A DNA stretch of 64,000 nucleotides from Sphingobacterium sp. GVS05A (GTDB lineage Bacteria; Bacteroidota; Bacteroidia; Sphingobacteriales; Sphingobacteriaceae), in the NCBI RefSeq assembly GCF_019969845.1, contig NZ_JAHXYR010000011.1, forward strand, positions 1 through 64,000. The letters run 5' to 3'. Positions 6,688 to 15,721 of the stretch are shown piece after piece. Within the stretch, counting starts at the first letter, position 1. Every line of letters begins with the position of its first letter. The position numbers and the translations under genes were made by a program. The notes below the pieces were generated by a model. It did not search any database. It saw nothing but the letters and a program-made list of their open reading frames with translations, and was not told the DNA's origin.

Positions 6688-9077
6688 AGTGCACCGCGGT
6701 AAAGCATTTCATCCACTTTTTTATACACCTCAGGATTATGTTTTTTGATCTTGATCTTCACATATTTGGAAGCAGGCATATTACTTTCCTTTACCACATT
6801 ATTGACCGATACCAGCACATTTGTTTCGGGGAAATAGGTAACTGTATTCTTTTCGGGAATTGCATAGGATACAATCAAAAATAAAGGTGCTACGCGTTCT
6901 ATCCCATCATCATAGTTATAGAGATCCACTTTGTCCCCAGCTTTAAAACCTGCTTTGGCTATATCTTTTTGGTTCATAAAAATCACGCGCCGCTCATTTT
7001 TGATCCCCCTGTAACGGTCGTCAAGTCCATAGATGGTGGTATTGAATTGATCATGCGTGCGTGTAGTCGCCATCATATATTCGTCTTCTTCCAGGTGGTT
7101 TTCAGGTATTTCGGTTCGTGTAAATGGGGCTAAACCACCAAGTTGCTGTGCAAAAAACTGTGAATCCCGGGCTTCATTGGGCAAGTAGAAACCGTCTTTC
7201 TGCCTTACCCTGACATTATAGTTTTCAAAACCCGGGATACAGTGTTCGATCGCATCGCGCACCGCATCATAACTGTCGTGATAACGCTGCCAGTCGACAA
7301 CAGACCGATTGCCCAATGTAGCCATCGCCATACGGCATACAATCTGTGTTTCATTGATCAGATTCTTGGATACCGCATCCAGTACACCTTTTGAGGACTG
7401 TACTACACCCATTGAATTTTCTGTGCTGACGATCTGCACCTCCCCACTGACAATATCCTTGTCGCTACGACCATAAGTTGGTAAAATAAGTGCTTCCTTG
7501 CCATGGATCAGGTGCCCACGGTTTAACTTTGTAGATACACAGACTAATAGATTAAGCTTGCGTAGCGCATGTGCAGTGAATGTTGTGTCAGGTGTCGCTG
7601 AAAGAAAATTTCCACCCATACAGAACAGAAATTTTATCTTTTCAGCATGCATGGCTTTAATGGCACTTACGACGTCATAGCCATGTTCGCGTGGTGGTTC
7701 AAATCCGAAATACTGCTGTAGCCTGTCCAGCTGTTCATCTGTAGGCTTCTCGTCAATAAGCATGGTGCGGTTACCTTGTACATTGCTGTGGCCACGCACT
7801 GGACAGACACCACCACCTTTAATCCCAATGCTTCCTTTTAGCAGCAAGATATTCAGGATCTCGCGGATCATGTCCACGCCATTGGGTTGTTGCGTCAAAC
7901 CCATTCCCCAGCAGAAAATAATTTTGTTTTTAAAGGCCATCATTTCAGCCGCTTGCTGAATATCAGTTAAAGCAACACCACTTTGTTGGCTTAGGTGCTC
8001 AAGATTGTATCTAGAAGTATCAAATTGCTCCCGAAAGGCTTCATAACCCGTTGTTTTACTTTTAATAAAGTCGGCATGAAGGACTTTTCCAGGATTTTTA
8101 TGCTCCAGGTCCAGCATAATAAGCTCCAATGCTTTTAAGAGAGCCATATCACCATTGATCTTCACAGGTAAGTAGAGGTCCGCTAAACTTACTCCCTTAC
8201 CGATGATACCATTGATCTGCTGTGGGTTATGGAAACCCATCAGACCTGCTTCTGGTAAAGGGTTAATGGCAATGATTTTGGCGCCATTTTTTTTTGCCTT
8301 TTCCAGCGCACTCATCATACGTGGTGCATTGGTACCCGGATTATGTCCAATGATAACAATCAGTTCACTTTCATAAAAGTCAGCAAGTTTGACCGTTCCC
8401 TTTCCAATACCGATTGTTGGCCGCAATGCTGAACCCGAAGTTTCATGGCACATGTTGGAACAATCGGGCATATTATTGGTGCCAAATTCTTTGGCAAATA
8501 GCTGATAGACAAAAGAAGCCTCATTGCTGGTACGACCTGAGGTATAAAAAGCAGCTTCGTGCGGAGATGTCAAGGCATGAAGTTGTTCTGCAATTTTTTG
8601 AAATGCAGCGTCCCAGCTGATCGGTTCATAATGTGTTCCCCCAGGAGCTAGGTACATCGGATCTGTCAGACGCCCCATTTTGCCAATCTCATAATCGCTG
8701 AGTTGTGAAAGATCATAGATCGAATTATTTTTAAAGAACTCCGGAGTCACCCTTTTTGTGGTTGCTTCCTCCGCTAAAGCTTTTGCGCCGTTTTCACAGT
8801 ATTCACCTACAGGGGAGCGTTCATCGTCCGGATCAGGCCAAGCACAGCTGGGGCAGTCAAATCCGCCCACCTGATTCATTTTGAATAACGCTTTGGTTCC
8901 TCGAAAGAGTGTCTTTTCTTCAATAAGATCCGCAAAGGCCGCTAATACGGCTGGGATACCTGCAGCTGATTTCTCCACCGGAGTCAGCTTGAGATCGAGG
9001 AGTTTATAGGGATTTTCTGTCTGTGGTTCAGCCTTAATTTCCTGTTCCAGTTTTTGCTTTTTGTTGTTCTCTTCCAT
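6675..9077 (-). CDS. FdhF/YdeP family molybdopterin oxidoreductase
   Basis: An 800-residue DMSO-reductase-superfamily protein of the FdhF/YdeP group (formate dehydrogenase alpha-like). The N-terminal hallmark FDCPSCAWPDP holds C75 and C78, with a further cysteine at C94 (EYCENG). Family signatures include TSGRTSNEA, HNPGTNAPRMM and RGHSNVQGNRT, and the C-terminal molybdopterin dinucleotide-binding domain is present. No TAT signal is seen, so it should be cytoplasmic. The physiological substrate of this group is not settled; E. coli YdeP is linked to acid resistance. It begins a unit of convergent logic with fdhD and the DUF7009 gene upstream on the same strand, which suggests cotranscription fdhD, DUF7009, fdhF. 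Confidence 0.87.
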   Translation of the reverse strand: MEENNKKQKLEQEIKAEPQTENPYKLLDLKLTPVEKSAAGIPAVLAAFADLIEEKTLFRGTKALFKMNQVGGFDCPSCAWPDPDDERSPVGEYCENGAKALAEEATTKRVTPEFFKNNSIYDLSQLSDYEIGKMGRLTDPMYLAPGGTHYEPISWDAAFQKIAEQLHALTSPHEAAFYTSGRTSNEASFVYQLFAKEFGTNNMPDCSNMCHETSGSALRPTIGIGKGTVKLADFYESELIVIIGHNPGTNAPRMMSALEKAKKNGAKIIAINPLPEAGLMGFHNPQQINGIIGKGVSLADLYLPVKINGDMALLKALELIMLDLEHKNPGKVLHADFIKSKTTGYEAFREQFDTSRYNLEHLSQQSGVALTDIQQAAEMMAFKNKIIFCWGMGLTQQPNGVDMIREILNILLLKGSIGIKGGGVCPVRGHSNVQGNRTMLIDEKPTDEQLDRLQQYFGFEPPREHGYDVVSAIKAMHAEKIKFLFCMGGNFLSATPDTTFTAHALRKLNLLVCVSTKLNRGHLIHGKEALILPTYGRSDKDIVSGEVQIVSTENSMGVVQSSKGVLDAVSKNLINETQIVCRMAMATLGNRSVVDWQRYHDSYDAVRDAIEHCIPGFENYNVRVRQKDGFYLPNEARDSQFFAQQLGGLAPFTRTEIPENHLEEDEYMMATTRTHDQFNTTIYGLDDRYRGIKNERRVIFMNQKDIAKAGFKAGDKVDLYNYDDGIERVAPLFLIVSYAIPEKNTVTYFPETNVLVSVNNVVKESNMPASKYVKIKIKKHNPEVYKKVDEMLYRGALQRP

Positions 9078-9117
9078 GACGATTGGCTATTGACATACCT
9101 AATTTTCTATTAAGAGG

Positions 9118-9468
9118 TCAGCATTTAAGATTTGGATTTGGAAAATTGTCACTCTGATCCTCCACAGTATTGTCAATACAGGCAAAATCTTTTTCAACAA
9201 GCAACTTCACCTTTCCCGACTGTCCTTCGAAGCCGATCCGATCTGTCTGAACCAATTCCTTTATCATGAAGGCAGATAGACCAATAGTAATTTTATGATC
9301 AACAAATGAGGCGACAAGTGCTTCTGTATCTGTCTGTACAATGCTGTAAACAAGAGGTTGTTGGATAAATTCGGTGCGACCAGATACTTCACCCTGAATG
9401 CCTAACTGATCAATTTCAGACATGGTCAATCGTAGTCTAACTGTATTATCTTTGATCCTTATTTTCAT
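9118..9468 (-). CDS. DUF7009 family protein linked to FdhF
   Basis: A 116-residue cytoplasmic protein without signal or membrane segment, beginning MKIRIKDNTVRLRLT. I recognise it as the small DUF7009 type protein seen in Bacteroidota; no function is known to me. The N-terminal half looks like beta strands. It sits between fdhD (45 bp upstream) and the FdhF/YdeP gene (40 bp downstream), all on one strand. That placement suggests an accessory role in maturing or binding the oxidoreductase. It has two cysteines, near the C-terminus (FACID and the terminal Cys). Confidence 0.6.
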   Translation of the reverse strand: MKIRIKDNTVRLRLTMSEIDQLGIQGEVSGRTEFIQQPLVYSIVQTDTEALVASFVDHKITIGLSAFMIKELVQTDRIGFEGQSGKVKLLVEKDFACIDNTVEDQSDNFPNPNLKC

Positions 9469-9513
9469 CTTTTATCTATTTACTGTCCGATTTTTATCAT
9501 CTATACCAACCCT

Positions 9514-10392
9514 TTATACAATTAACCCTTCAATCTCAATATTGTTTCCAAGGTGATAAATATTGAATCGGTGATCCCGTAAAAAGCCCAATAAGGTCAT
9601 GTCAGATTCTTTAGCCAGTTCTATGGCCAGACTTGAAGGGGCACCGATTGCTGCTATGATAGAGATACCCGCCATAGCAGCTTTTTGCACAAGCTCAAAA
9701 CTAGCACGGCCACTCAGCAGTAGTAACTGTCGCTGCAGTGGTAATAAATCGGCCATCAGCGCATAGCCAATGAGCTTATCGAGTGCATTATGACGGCCTA
9801 CATCCTCGCGCAGAACGTTAAGCTGTCCATCGAGATCGAATAGGCCTGCGGCATGTATACCACCGGTCGCCGAAAAATTACTTTGAGCGGCGCGAAGCCG
9901 ATCGGGCAAAGCACAGAGCATATCACGTCTCAAAACGCAATATTCAGGGAAAAGTTCCCTAAAAATACTGATGGTTTTGATCGCTGCGATCGAACCTTTT
10001 CCACAAACGCCACAACTAGATGTCGTGTAAAAATTCCGGTCCAGGGCGGTTGTTTCTGGCGCAAATCCGTCGCTTAGTTCAACTACAATAATGTTATGGC
10101 CATTTCTGGTACATAGCGCATCTACATGATCCACTGATTTGATCTGACTAGCTTTAGAAATAAGGCCTTCCGTGAAGAGAAATCCAGAGGCCAGTTCTGC
10201 ATCATTACCAGGAGTGCGCATGGTGACGGAGATATTTTTATGCGCTGCAATTCCGTCAACTGTTGTTCGGATCCGAATTTCCAAAGGTTCCTCGACCGAA
10301 ATATAATCCGTTATCCATTCCTGCGAATGATCAGTTACTTTGACGAGGTCAATGTGATGTATTGATGTATGATGTAACGTATTGGATTTCAT
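9514..10392 (-). CDS. fdhD: Formate dehydrogenase accessory sulfurtransferase FdhD
   Basis: A 292-residue FdhD protein. The redox-active pair is visible in T-T-S-S-C-G-V-C-G-K (C127, C130), and the conserved VGRHNALDKLIG and SGRASFELVQKA segments follow. FdhD takes persulfide sulfur from a cysteine desulfurase and passes it to the molybdenum of formate dehydrogenase-type enzymes, which is needed for their activity. Its target here is presumably the FdhF/YdeP protein two genes downstream. The sulfur source could be the cysteine desulfurase at 21.4-22.6 kb, although FdhD classically uses IscS. Confidence 0.93.
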   Translation of the reverse strand: MKSNTLHHTSIHHIDLVKVTDHSQEWITDYISVEEPLEIRIRTTVDGIAAHKNISVTMRTPGNDAELASGFLFTEGLISKASQIKSVDHVDALCTRNGHNIIVVELSDGFAPETTALDRNFYTTSSCGVCGKGSIAAIKTISIFRELFPEYCVLRRDMLCALPDRLRAAQSNFSATGGIHAAGLFDLDGQLNVLREDVGRHNALDKLIGYALMADLLPLQRQLLLLSGRASFELVQKAAMAGISIIAAIGAPSSLAIELAKESDMTLLGFLRDHRFNIYHLGNNIEIEGLIV

Positions 10393-10440
10393 AAAACGGT
10401 TTTAACTAGCTTAAAGATCGGTATTTTAAAACTTCTGTAT

Positions 10441-10472
10441 AAGCCTAGGAAGCCGACGATAGTAGGCTTCCT
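10441..10472. terminator. Hairpin between hydroxylase 2 and fdhD
   Basis: AGGAAGCC (10447-10454) pairs with GGCTTCCT (10465-10472); an alternative pairing AAGCCTA (10441-10447) / TAGGCTT (10463-10469) uses the same stretch. It lies downstream of the large-subunit stop (10539), but without a strong T run on the minus strand, so it is only a probable transcript end. Confidence 0.4.
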
Positions 10473-10538
10473 GTTTATGGTTTATTTTGTCATGCTGTAT
10501 TGCTTATTTTATTATATCGTAGGGTAAACATGCATGCA

Positions 10539-12830
10539 TTAAACTGTCAGATCAATCGGTAATGTATAGATCCGTTTTCCTGTTGCGGCATAAATGGCAT
10601 TGCAGAGCGCTGGTGTAAACGGCGGTACCGGAGGCTCACCCACGCCAGTAGGCTTGGCGTCACTGTCCAGAATATGGACATGGATTTGCTTAGGCGAATC
10701 TGGCATCCGAATGAGCTGATAGCTGTCAAAGTTACCCTGTTCTACCTGACCATCTTTTACAGTGATTGTACTTTTAAGTGCCAAACTGGCTGAAAATTGT
10801 GCTCCACCTTCAAATTGTGATTTGATCCGGTCTACATTGACAGCAAGACCACAATCGACGGCATAATATACATTGGGGATGCTGATTTTTTTGTCTTGAT
10901 CCACGCGCACCTCCACCACACAGGCGACATAGGTTAGAAAGCTTTTGTGTGCTGCAAAACCCAGTGCACTTCCCACGGGCATTGTTTTACCCCAGCCCGA
11001 TTCCTTGGCGACCCGTTCGATCACCTTTTTCATCCGCCCTGTATCCCAGGGGTAGTCGGCGATCTTTTCCCCATAGTTGGGATAAGTCGTTTTGATCAGT
11101 TCCTGTTCAAAAGTAATATGACGGTCTTCTCCAAGCAGTTCCAATGCATTGGCAACGGGGTCAATACCCCGGGCTTCGGCAATTTCATCAAGCATGGTTG
11201 CTGCTGCAAATACCTGTGGGATATTGCGTACTGATCTCAGCCAGCCGATTCGAAGGTGTGCTTTGGCATCATGTGTGGCAATATTGATGGCCGGAACATT
11301 GTAAGGGAAATCCGAAGCCCCCAACATCAGCTCACCATCGCTGGGTTGTACCACAGCTTGATCTTCGGTAGCAGAGATGGACGGATTAGCGATATGGTGG
11401 GCCCAGCCGCTTAATTTATTTTGGCTGTCGATAGTTGCCACGATACGTTGCACACTCATCGCATGGTAGTAATCATGACGGATGTCATCTTCTCGTGTCC
11501 ACTGCACCTTGATCGGGAGGCCTGATTCTTTGGCTAGGATAGCCGCTTCAAGGATAAAATCGGGTTTCGACTTGCGGCCGAATCCACCCCCCAGCAACGT
11601 TACATTCATTTTTACTTTTTCAACGGCAATCCCCAACTCCTTGGCTACAGCATCACGTGCGCCCTGTGGGTTTTGGGTACAAGCCCATACTTCACAGCTT
11701 CCATTTTTTACAATGGCTAAGGCACAGGGTGGTTCTATGGTAGCGTGCGCCAGGTATGGTGCGATATAGGTATGTTCAATCACTTTTTCGGCATTGGCCT
11801 TGGCAGCATTGAAATCACCCCGTTTGCGACGGATTGTACCTTCCTGTGCGACCACTTGCTTGAGTTCTTCGATCTGTTTGGCGGAGTCGTAACCCGCATT
11901 GGGTCCGAATTCCCATTGGACTTCCAGTAGGTCGCGGGCCTTGATGGCTGCCCAGGTATTCTCGGCAATCACTGCTACCCCACTGAGTGGTCTGGATAAG
12001 GTTGCCGGTAAGCCGGCACCTTTGATCGTAATTACCTTGATGACACCGGGAACGGCCAACGCTTTGCTATCGTCAACAGATTTTACGGCACCCCCAACAA
12101 CAGGACAGCGTTTGATCACCGCGATTTTCATCCCGTCGGCAATCGCATCAATCCCAAAAACTGCCTTACCTGTGACGATATTGTGCAGGTCAATGATTGG
12201 CGTTTCCTTGCCGATCATATTAAAATGCTGCCTATCTTTTAGTTTGATTTCATTCACTTTTGGAATAGGCAAGGATAGCGCTGTTTGTACCAGATCGCCA
12301 AAATCCTTCTTTTTACTCGATCCACGTTGAATGACCTGTCCATTTTGGGTGTCTAATTCAGCGATGTCAACCTGCCATTCTTTGGCTGCAGCCTGTAACA
12401 GCAATAACCGTGCGATGGCACCCGCCTCCCGCATGGGTTTATAAAACATACGTACTGAGAATGAACCATCGGTGTTTTGGTTTCCGTATTTCTTTTCATC
12501 CCCCTCGGCTTGCACAATTTCTACCTTACTCCAGTCTGCCCCGAGTTCATCGGCCACGATAAGTGGTAGTGAGGTGCGGATTCCCTGTCCCATCTCCGAA
12601 CGGTGTGCGACAATGGTTACTTTGCCATCCGAGGCAATGCTCAAATAAACATGAGGTGCCACAGTGGCGACCTTTTTACCTTTATCGTCACAGCTGAAAA
12701 AGCTGACACCGAGTACCAATCCTCCGGTTAGCAGCCCGCTGGCTTTTAAAAAGTCTCTCCGGGAAACACTAAAAATCTCCGAATCTACCCTTTCGGACTT
12801 TCTTTCTTGAAAAGGAGCTAATATTTTCAT
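10539..12830 (-). CDS. Xanthine dehydrogenase-family molybdopterin-binding large subunit 2, TAT-exported, possibly lipidated
   Basis: A 763-residue paralogue of the large subunit at 2.4 kb. The twin-arginine motif SRRDFLKASG (23-32) precedes a hydrophobic stretch ending in SFFSC (C47), which could be a relaxed lipobox, so the enzyme may be a TAT lipoprotein. The molybdopterin-binding body shows LLGGGFGRKS and, near the end, TGVGEPP with the likely catalytic E732. As in the first set, no FAD subunit is present. It forms a unit with the 2Fe-2S gene 27 bp upstream but lacks a cytochrome gene, so its electron acceptor is unknown. Substrate unknown; the family acts on aldehydes or N-heterocycles. 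Confidence 0.87.
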   Translation of the reverse strand: MKILAPFQERKSERVDSEIFSVSRRDFLKASGLLTGGLVLGVSFFSCDDKGKKVATVAPHVYLSIASDGKVTIVAHRSEMGQGIRTSLPLIVADELGADWSKVEIVQAEGDEKKYGNQNTDGSFSVRMFYKPMREAGAIARLLLLQAAAKEWQVDIAELDTQNGQVIQRGSSKKKDFGDLVQTALSLPIPKVNEIKLKDRQHFNMIGKETPIIDLHNIVTGKAVFGIDAIADGMKIAVIKRCPVVGGAVKSVDDSKALAVPGVIKVITIKGAGLPATLSRPLSGVAVIAENTWAAIKARDLLEVQWEFGPNAGYDSAKQIEELKQVVAQEGTIRRKRGDFNAAKANAEKVIEHTYIAPYLAHATIEPPCALAIVKNGSCEVWACTQNPQGARDAVAKELGIAVEKVKMNVTLLGGGFGRKSKPDFILEAAILAKESGLPIKVQWTREDDIRHDYYHAMSVQRIVATIDSQNKLSGWAHHIANPSISATEDQAVVQPSDGELMLGASDFPYNVPAINIATHDAKAHLRIGWLRSVRNIPQVFAAATMLDEIAEARGIDPVANALELLGEDRHITFEQELIKTTYPNYGEKIADYPWDTGRMKKVIERVAKESGWGKTMPVGSALGFAAHKSFLTYVACVVEVRVDQDKKISIPNVYYAVDCGLAVNVDRIKSQFEGGAQFSASLALKSTITVKDGQVEQGNFDSYQLIRMPDSPKQIHVHILDSDAKPTGVGEPPVPPFTPALCNAIYAATGKRIYTLPIDLTV

Positions 12831-12857
12831 GCGATTTCTACATTTTTTTGTGAAGGC

Positions 12858-13310
12858 CTAACCGGCCGCATCCATGATGGCTGCTTTAATTCTGTTATAG
12901 GTACCACAGCGGCATAGATTGCCCTGCATGGCTTGCTCAATCTCCTGTTCCGAAGGTTTGGCATTTTTTTTCAATAATGCCGCAGCATTCATAATCTGTC
13001 CCGTTTGACAGTAGCCACATTGGGGGACTATATGTTTTTCCCAGGCCTGCTGTACCGGATGATCACCCTCTTCAGAAAGCCCCTCGATCGTTGTCACCTT
13101 ACCTTCGCCTATGGCGGAAATAGGAAATGAGCAGGATCGGATAGCTGTATCATTGAGGTGTACGGTACAGGCCCCACAGAGGGCTTTACCACAGCCAAAT
13201 TTGGTCCCCTTTAGACCAATGATATCACGGAGCACCCACAGCAAAGGCGTATCCTCCAACACATCGACATCGTGCTTTTTACCGTTTACCAGAATTGAAT
13301 ATTTTGCCAT
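12858..13310 (-). CDS. (2Fe-2S)-binding subunit of molybdenum hydroxylase 2
   Basis: A 150-residue small subunit with both cysteine sets: C40, C45, C48, C60 for the ferredoxin-type cluster and C98, C101, C133, C135 for the second. It aligns along its whole length with the small subunit at 5.4 kb (shared CGYC, CRCGTY, EGLSE). It is the first gene of a two-gene unit with the TAT-exported large subunit. It is transcribed away from the molybdenum cofactor operon, across a 294-bp region that holds a large dyad. Confidence 0.92.
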   Translation of the reverse strand: MAKYSILVNGKKHDVDVLEDTPLLWVLRDIIGLKGTKFGCGKALCGACTVHLNDTAIRSCSFPISAIGEGKVTTIEGLSEEGDHPVQQAWEKHIVPQCGYCQTGQIMNAAALLKKNAKPSEQEIEQAMQGNLCRCGTYNRIKAAIMDAAG

Positions 13311-13426
13311 AATCGTTACTTTTTTCTTGTCTTTACAAGTTTTAATTAATCGGTTTAATGGTTTTGCTTCTCGTTATTGTATATGATAAGTTTTTACTTA
13401 TGTATTCGCTTTCAACGTATTCACTA

Positions 13427-13472
13427 CTGTAAAATTGTATTTAAATTAATCATTTAATTATACATTTTACAG
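13427..13472. promoter_or_regulatory. 46-nt dyad between hydroxylase 2 and the cofactor operon
   Basis: Perfect 9-bp outer arms CTGTAAAAT (13427-13435) and ATTTTACAG (13464-13472) continue inward as GTAT/ATAC and TTAAAT/ATTTAA with a small bulge. The element is centred about 140-155 bp from both divergent start codons, with the putative operon promoter some 50 bp further on. It suits a shared operator for hydroxylase 2 and its cofactor genes; the protein that would bind is not evident. Confidence 0.45.
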
Positions 13473-13521
13473 ATGTTTTTACCATTATTACAGTTTTCGT
13501 GTTTTTTACCGTGTAAATCGT

Positions 13522-13529
13522 TAAATTTG
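13522..13529 (+). promoter_or_regulatory. Candidate -7 element for the molybdenum cofactor operon
   Basis: TAAATTTG matches TAnnTTTG exactly. Transcription would begin near 13536, about 69 nt before the XdhC start. The -33 region (around 13498-13503) is weak, which fits a promoter needing an activator. Confidence 0.4.
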
Positions 13530-13604
13530 AACAACGGCATTGTAATAGGAAAGCTGTTCAATTTAATCATTATATCCGCGTTCAACCGTCTTGCCCATAA
13601 TTGC

Positions 13605-14735
13605 ATGAAAGAGATCAAAGACATTGTTTTAGCTGCCCGTGTCGCCGCTTCCGAAGATACCGCTATGGCACTTGCTACGGTGGTCAAGGTGGAGGGATCC
13701 TCATATCGTAGACCGGGCGCCCGTATGTTGGTGACTGAAGATGGCCAGATGACTGGTGCTATTAGTGGTGGCTGTTTGGAGGGTGATGCGTTAAAAAAAG
13801 CACTGTTGGCCATTCATCAGCGAAAAAATAGGCTTGTCAGTTACGATACCAATACACAAGAAGGCTCAGCAATCGGACTGCAGCTTGGATGTAACGGTAT
13901 TGTCCATATTCTTTTCGAATATATTGATCTACAGCAGGCCGATCATCCAATTATATGGCTGGAAAGCTTATTGCAACGGCGACAAGAAGCTCTATTGATT
14001 ACCCAATTTTCAATTGACCGACAAGTAGAACAAGGCGGAACCCGGTTGCTTGTTGTCGGGTTAACAGATGAAATACCGCATGAAAATACGCAATCGCCGG
14101 AACTGGCGGAGTATATCAAACTGGCAAAAACTAAGCAACAGTCGGTTTTGGCTTCCTTTGAGGAAGCTGGCAAAAATAAGGAGGTGCTTATTGAATACCT
14201 CGCTCCCACGATACATCTGATCGTCGCCGGAGCCGGAAATGATGCACAGCCTGTTGTGGAAACAGCCAAGTTATTGGATTGGGAAATTACCGTGTTGGAT
14301 GGACGGGCTAGTCATGCCACGACAGGGCGATTTCCGAAAGCCGACTACCTGATCATAGGTCCGGCAGACGAGGTCATAAAAAAAATAAGTATAGATCCCT
14401 GGACTGTTTTTGTGTTAATGACGCATAATTATCGCTATGACCTCACACTAATTAAAGAGTTGATCCACACACCGACCAGCTACATTGGTTCGTTGGGGCC
14501 GAAAACCAAATTGCTACGCATGTTTGATGATCTGGAGCAACTTGGAATCGAACTCAGCGCAGTGCAGCAAAAGATTGTTCATGGCCCTGTCGGTCTTGAT
14601 ATCGGTGCCGAAACATCAGACGAAATTGCAATTGCTATTATCGCGGAGATCAAGGCTGTTTTAAGCGATCGACCGGGTGGCTCTCTTAAGTTTCTTGCAA
14701 CAAAAATACATGCCGAAAATCCACTAATACGTTAA
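13605..14735 (+). CDS. XdhC/CoxI family protein (molybdenum hydroxylase maturation)
   Basis: A 376-residue XdhC/CoxI protein when started at the ATG at 13605; a longer in-frame start at 13473 would add 44 residues of non-conserved sequence. The N-terminal XdhC domain shows VEGSSYRRPGARM and GAISGGCLEGD, and the C-terminal Rossmann-like domain shows IVAGAGNDAQPV and SYIGSLGPKTK. Known XdhC binds the molybdenum cofactor and delivers its sulfurated form to xanthine dehydrogenase-type enzymes. It opens the cofactor operon and faces the hydroxylase 2 genes, so both hydroxylases in this window are likely clients. Confidence 0.87.
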   Translation: MKEIKDIVLAARVAASEDTAMALATVVKVEGSSYRRPGARMLVTEDGQMTGAISGGCLEGDALKKALLAIHQRKNRLVSYDTNTQEGSAIGLQLGCNGIVHILFEYIDLQQADHPIIWLESLLQRRQEALLITQFSIDRQVEQGGTRLLVVGLTDEIPHENTQSPELAEYIKLAKTKQQSVLASFEEAGKNKEVLIEYLAPTIHLIVAGAGNDAQPVVETAKLLDWEITVLDGRASHATTGRFPKADYLIIGPADEVIKKISIDPWTVFVLMTHNYRYDLTLIKELIHTPTSYIGSLGPKTKLLRMFDDLEQLGIELSAVQQKIVHGPVGLDIGAETSDEIAIAIIAEIKAVLSDRPGGSLKFLATKIHAENPLIR

Positions 14736-14740
14736 ATACC

Positions 14741-15721
14741 ATGCTCAAGGATAGATTTGGACGCATACACAACTATTTACGGATATCGCTTACCGATAAC
14801 TGCAATCTGCGCTGCTTTTATTGTATGCCGGAGGAAGAATATAGTTTTACACCCCATGGTCAGCTGATGCAGGTGGACGAAATCGAACTACTAGCCAAAT
14901 TGTTTGTGGATCAGGGCATCAGCAAGATCCGTCTGACAGGTGGCGAACCTTTGGTGCGAAAGGATGCTCCGGTTATTATTGAGCGCTTATCCCAACTTCC
15001 TGTTGAACTTCATATGACCAGCAATGGCATCCGGGTTGACGACATGCTGCCCCAGCTTGTGGCGGCGAATTTCAAAAGCATCAATATCAGTCTGGATACC
15101 TTGCGATCCGAACGTTTTTTTCAGATCACCCGGAGAGATTACTTTGACCGTGTGCGTAACAATATTGATCTGCTCCTGCAAAATGGAATCCGCACCAAGA
15201 TCAATATGGTTGTCATGAAAGGTGTCAACGACGATGAAATTCTCGATTTTGTCGCCTTGACCGAAAATACACCTTTGGAAATCCGCTTTATTGAATTTAT
15301 GCCGTTTAGCGGAAACAAATGGAGTAGCAACCAAGTGTATACACAAGCCGATATCCTCCACCAAATTCATATGTTCTATCCTACCGACCCCATTCCCGCG
15401 GGCCCTCACGATACAGCCAGAGCATTTTCAATTGCCGGTCATGCAGGGCGTATTGCGCTGATTAGCACCATGACCGCACCCTTCTGCGCGGGATGTAACC
15501 GGATACGGCTCACGGCGGATGGTAAACTTAAAAACTGTCTGTTTTCCCAAGGCGAAACAGATCTGTTGACAACTTTACGAGCTGGCGGCGAAGTGTTGCC
15601 TTTGATCCAGGAAAATATACGGTCTAAGTCCAAGGAACTTGGTGGACAATTAATGATGAATTTTGAACAGATAGACACCGATTTTCTGAAAAATCGGAGT
15701 ATGATAACCATTGGTGGATGA
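14741..15721 (+). CDS. moaA: GTP 3',8-cyclase MoaA
   Basis: A 326-residue radical SAM enzyme for the first step of molybdenum cofactor synthesis, acting on GTP together with MoaC. The SAM cluster motif CNLRCFYC gives C21, C25, C28. The second 4Fe-4S site is in CAGCNRIRLTADGKLKNC, and the chain ends in the double glycine ITIGG needed in MoaA. It lies 5 bp after the XdhC gene, and its stop overlaps the next start as ATGA (15718-15721), so translation is coupled. Confidence 0.97.
   Translation: MLKDRFGRIHNYLRISLTDNCNLRCFYCMPEEEYSFTPHGQLMQVDEIELLAKLFVDQGISKIRLTGGEPLVRKDAPVIIERLSQLPVELHMTSNGIRVDDMLPQLVAANFKSINISLDTLRSERFFQITRRDYFDRVRNNIDLLLQNGIRTKINMVVMKGVNDDEILDFVALTENTPLEIRFIEFMPFSGNKWSSNQVYTQADILHQIHMFYPTDPIPAGPHDTARAFSIAGHAGRIALISTMTAPFCAGCNRIRLTADGKLKNCLFSQGETDLLTTLRAGGEVLPLIQENIRSKSKELGGQLMMNFEQIDTDFLKNRSMITIGG

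Noticed and set aside
6675..9077. Selenocysteine or cysteine formate dehydrogenase
   Set aside because: There is no in-frame TGA, and the CPSCAWP signature marks the FdhF/YdeP group, which should not be called formate dehydrogenase without assay.
13311..13604. Molybdenum cofactor riboswitch upstream of the operon
   Set aside because: I could not find the conserved Moco RNA core; the symmetric element there is better read as a DNA operator.
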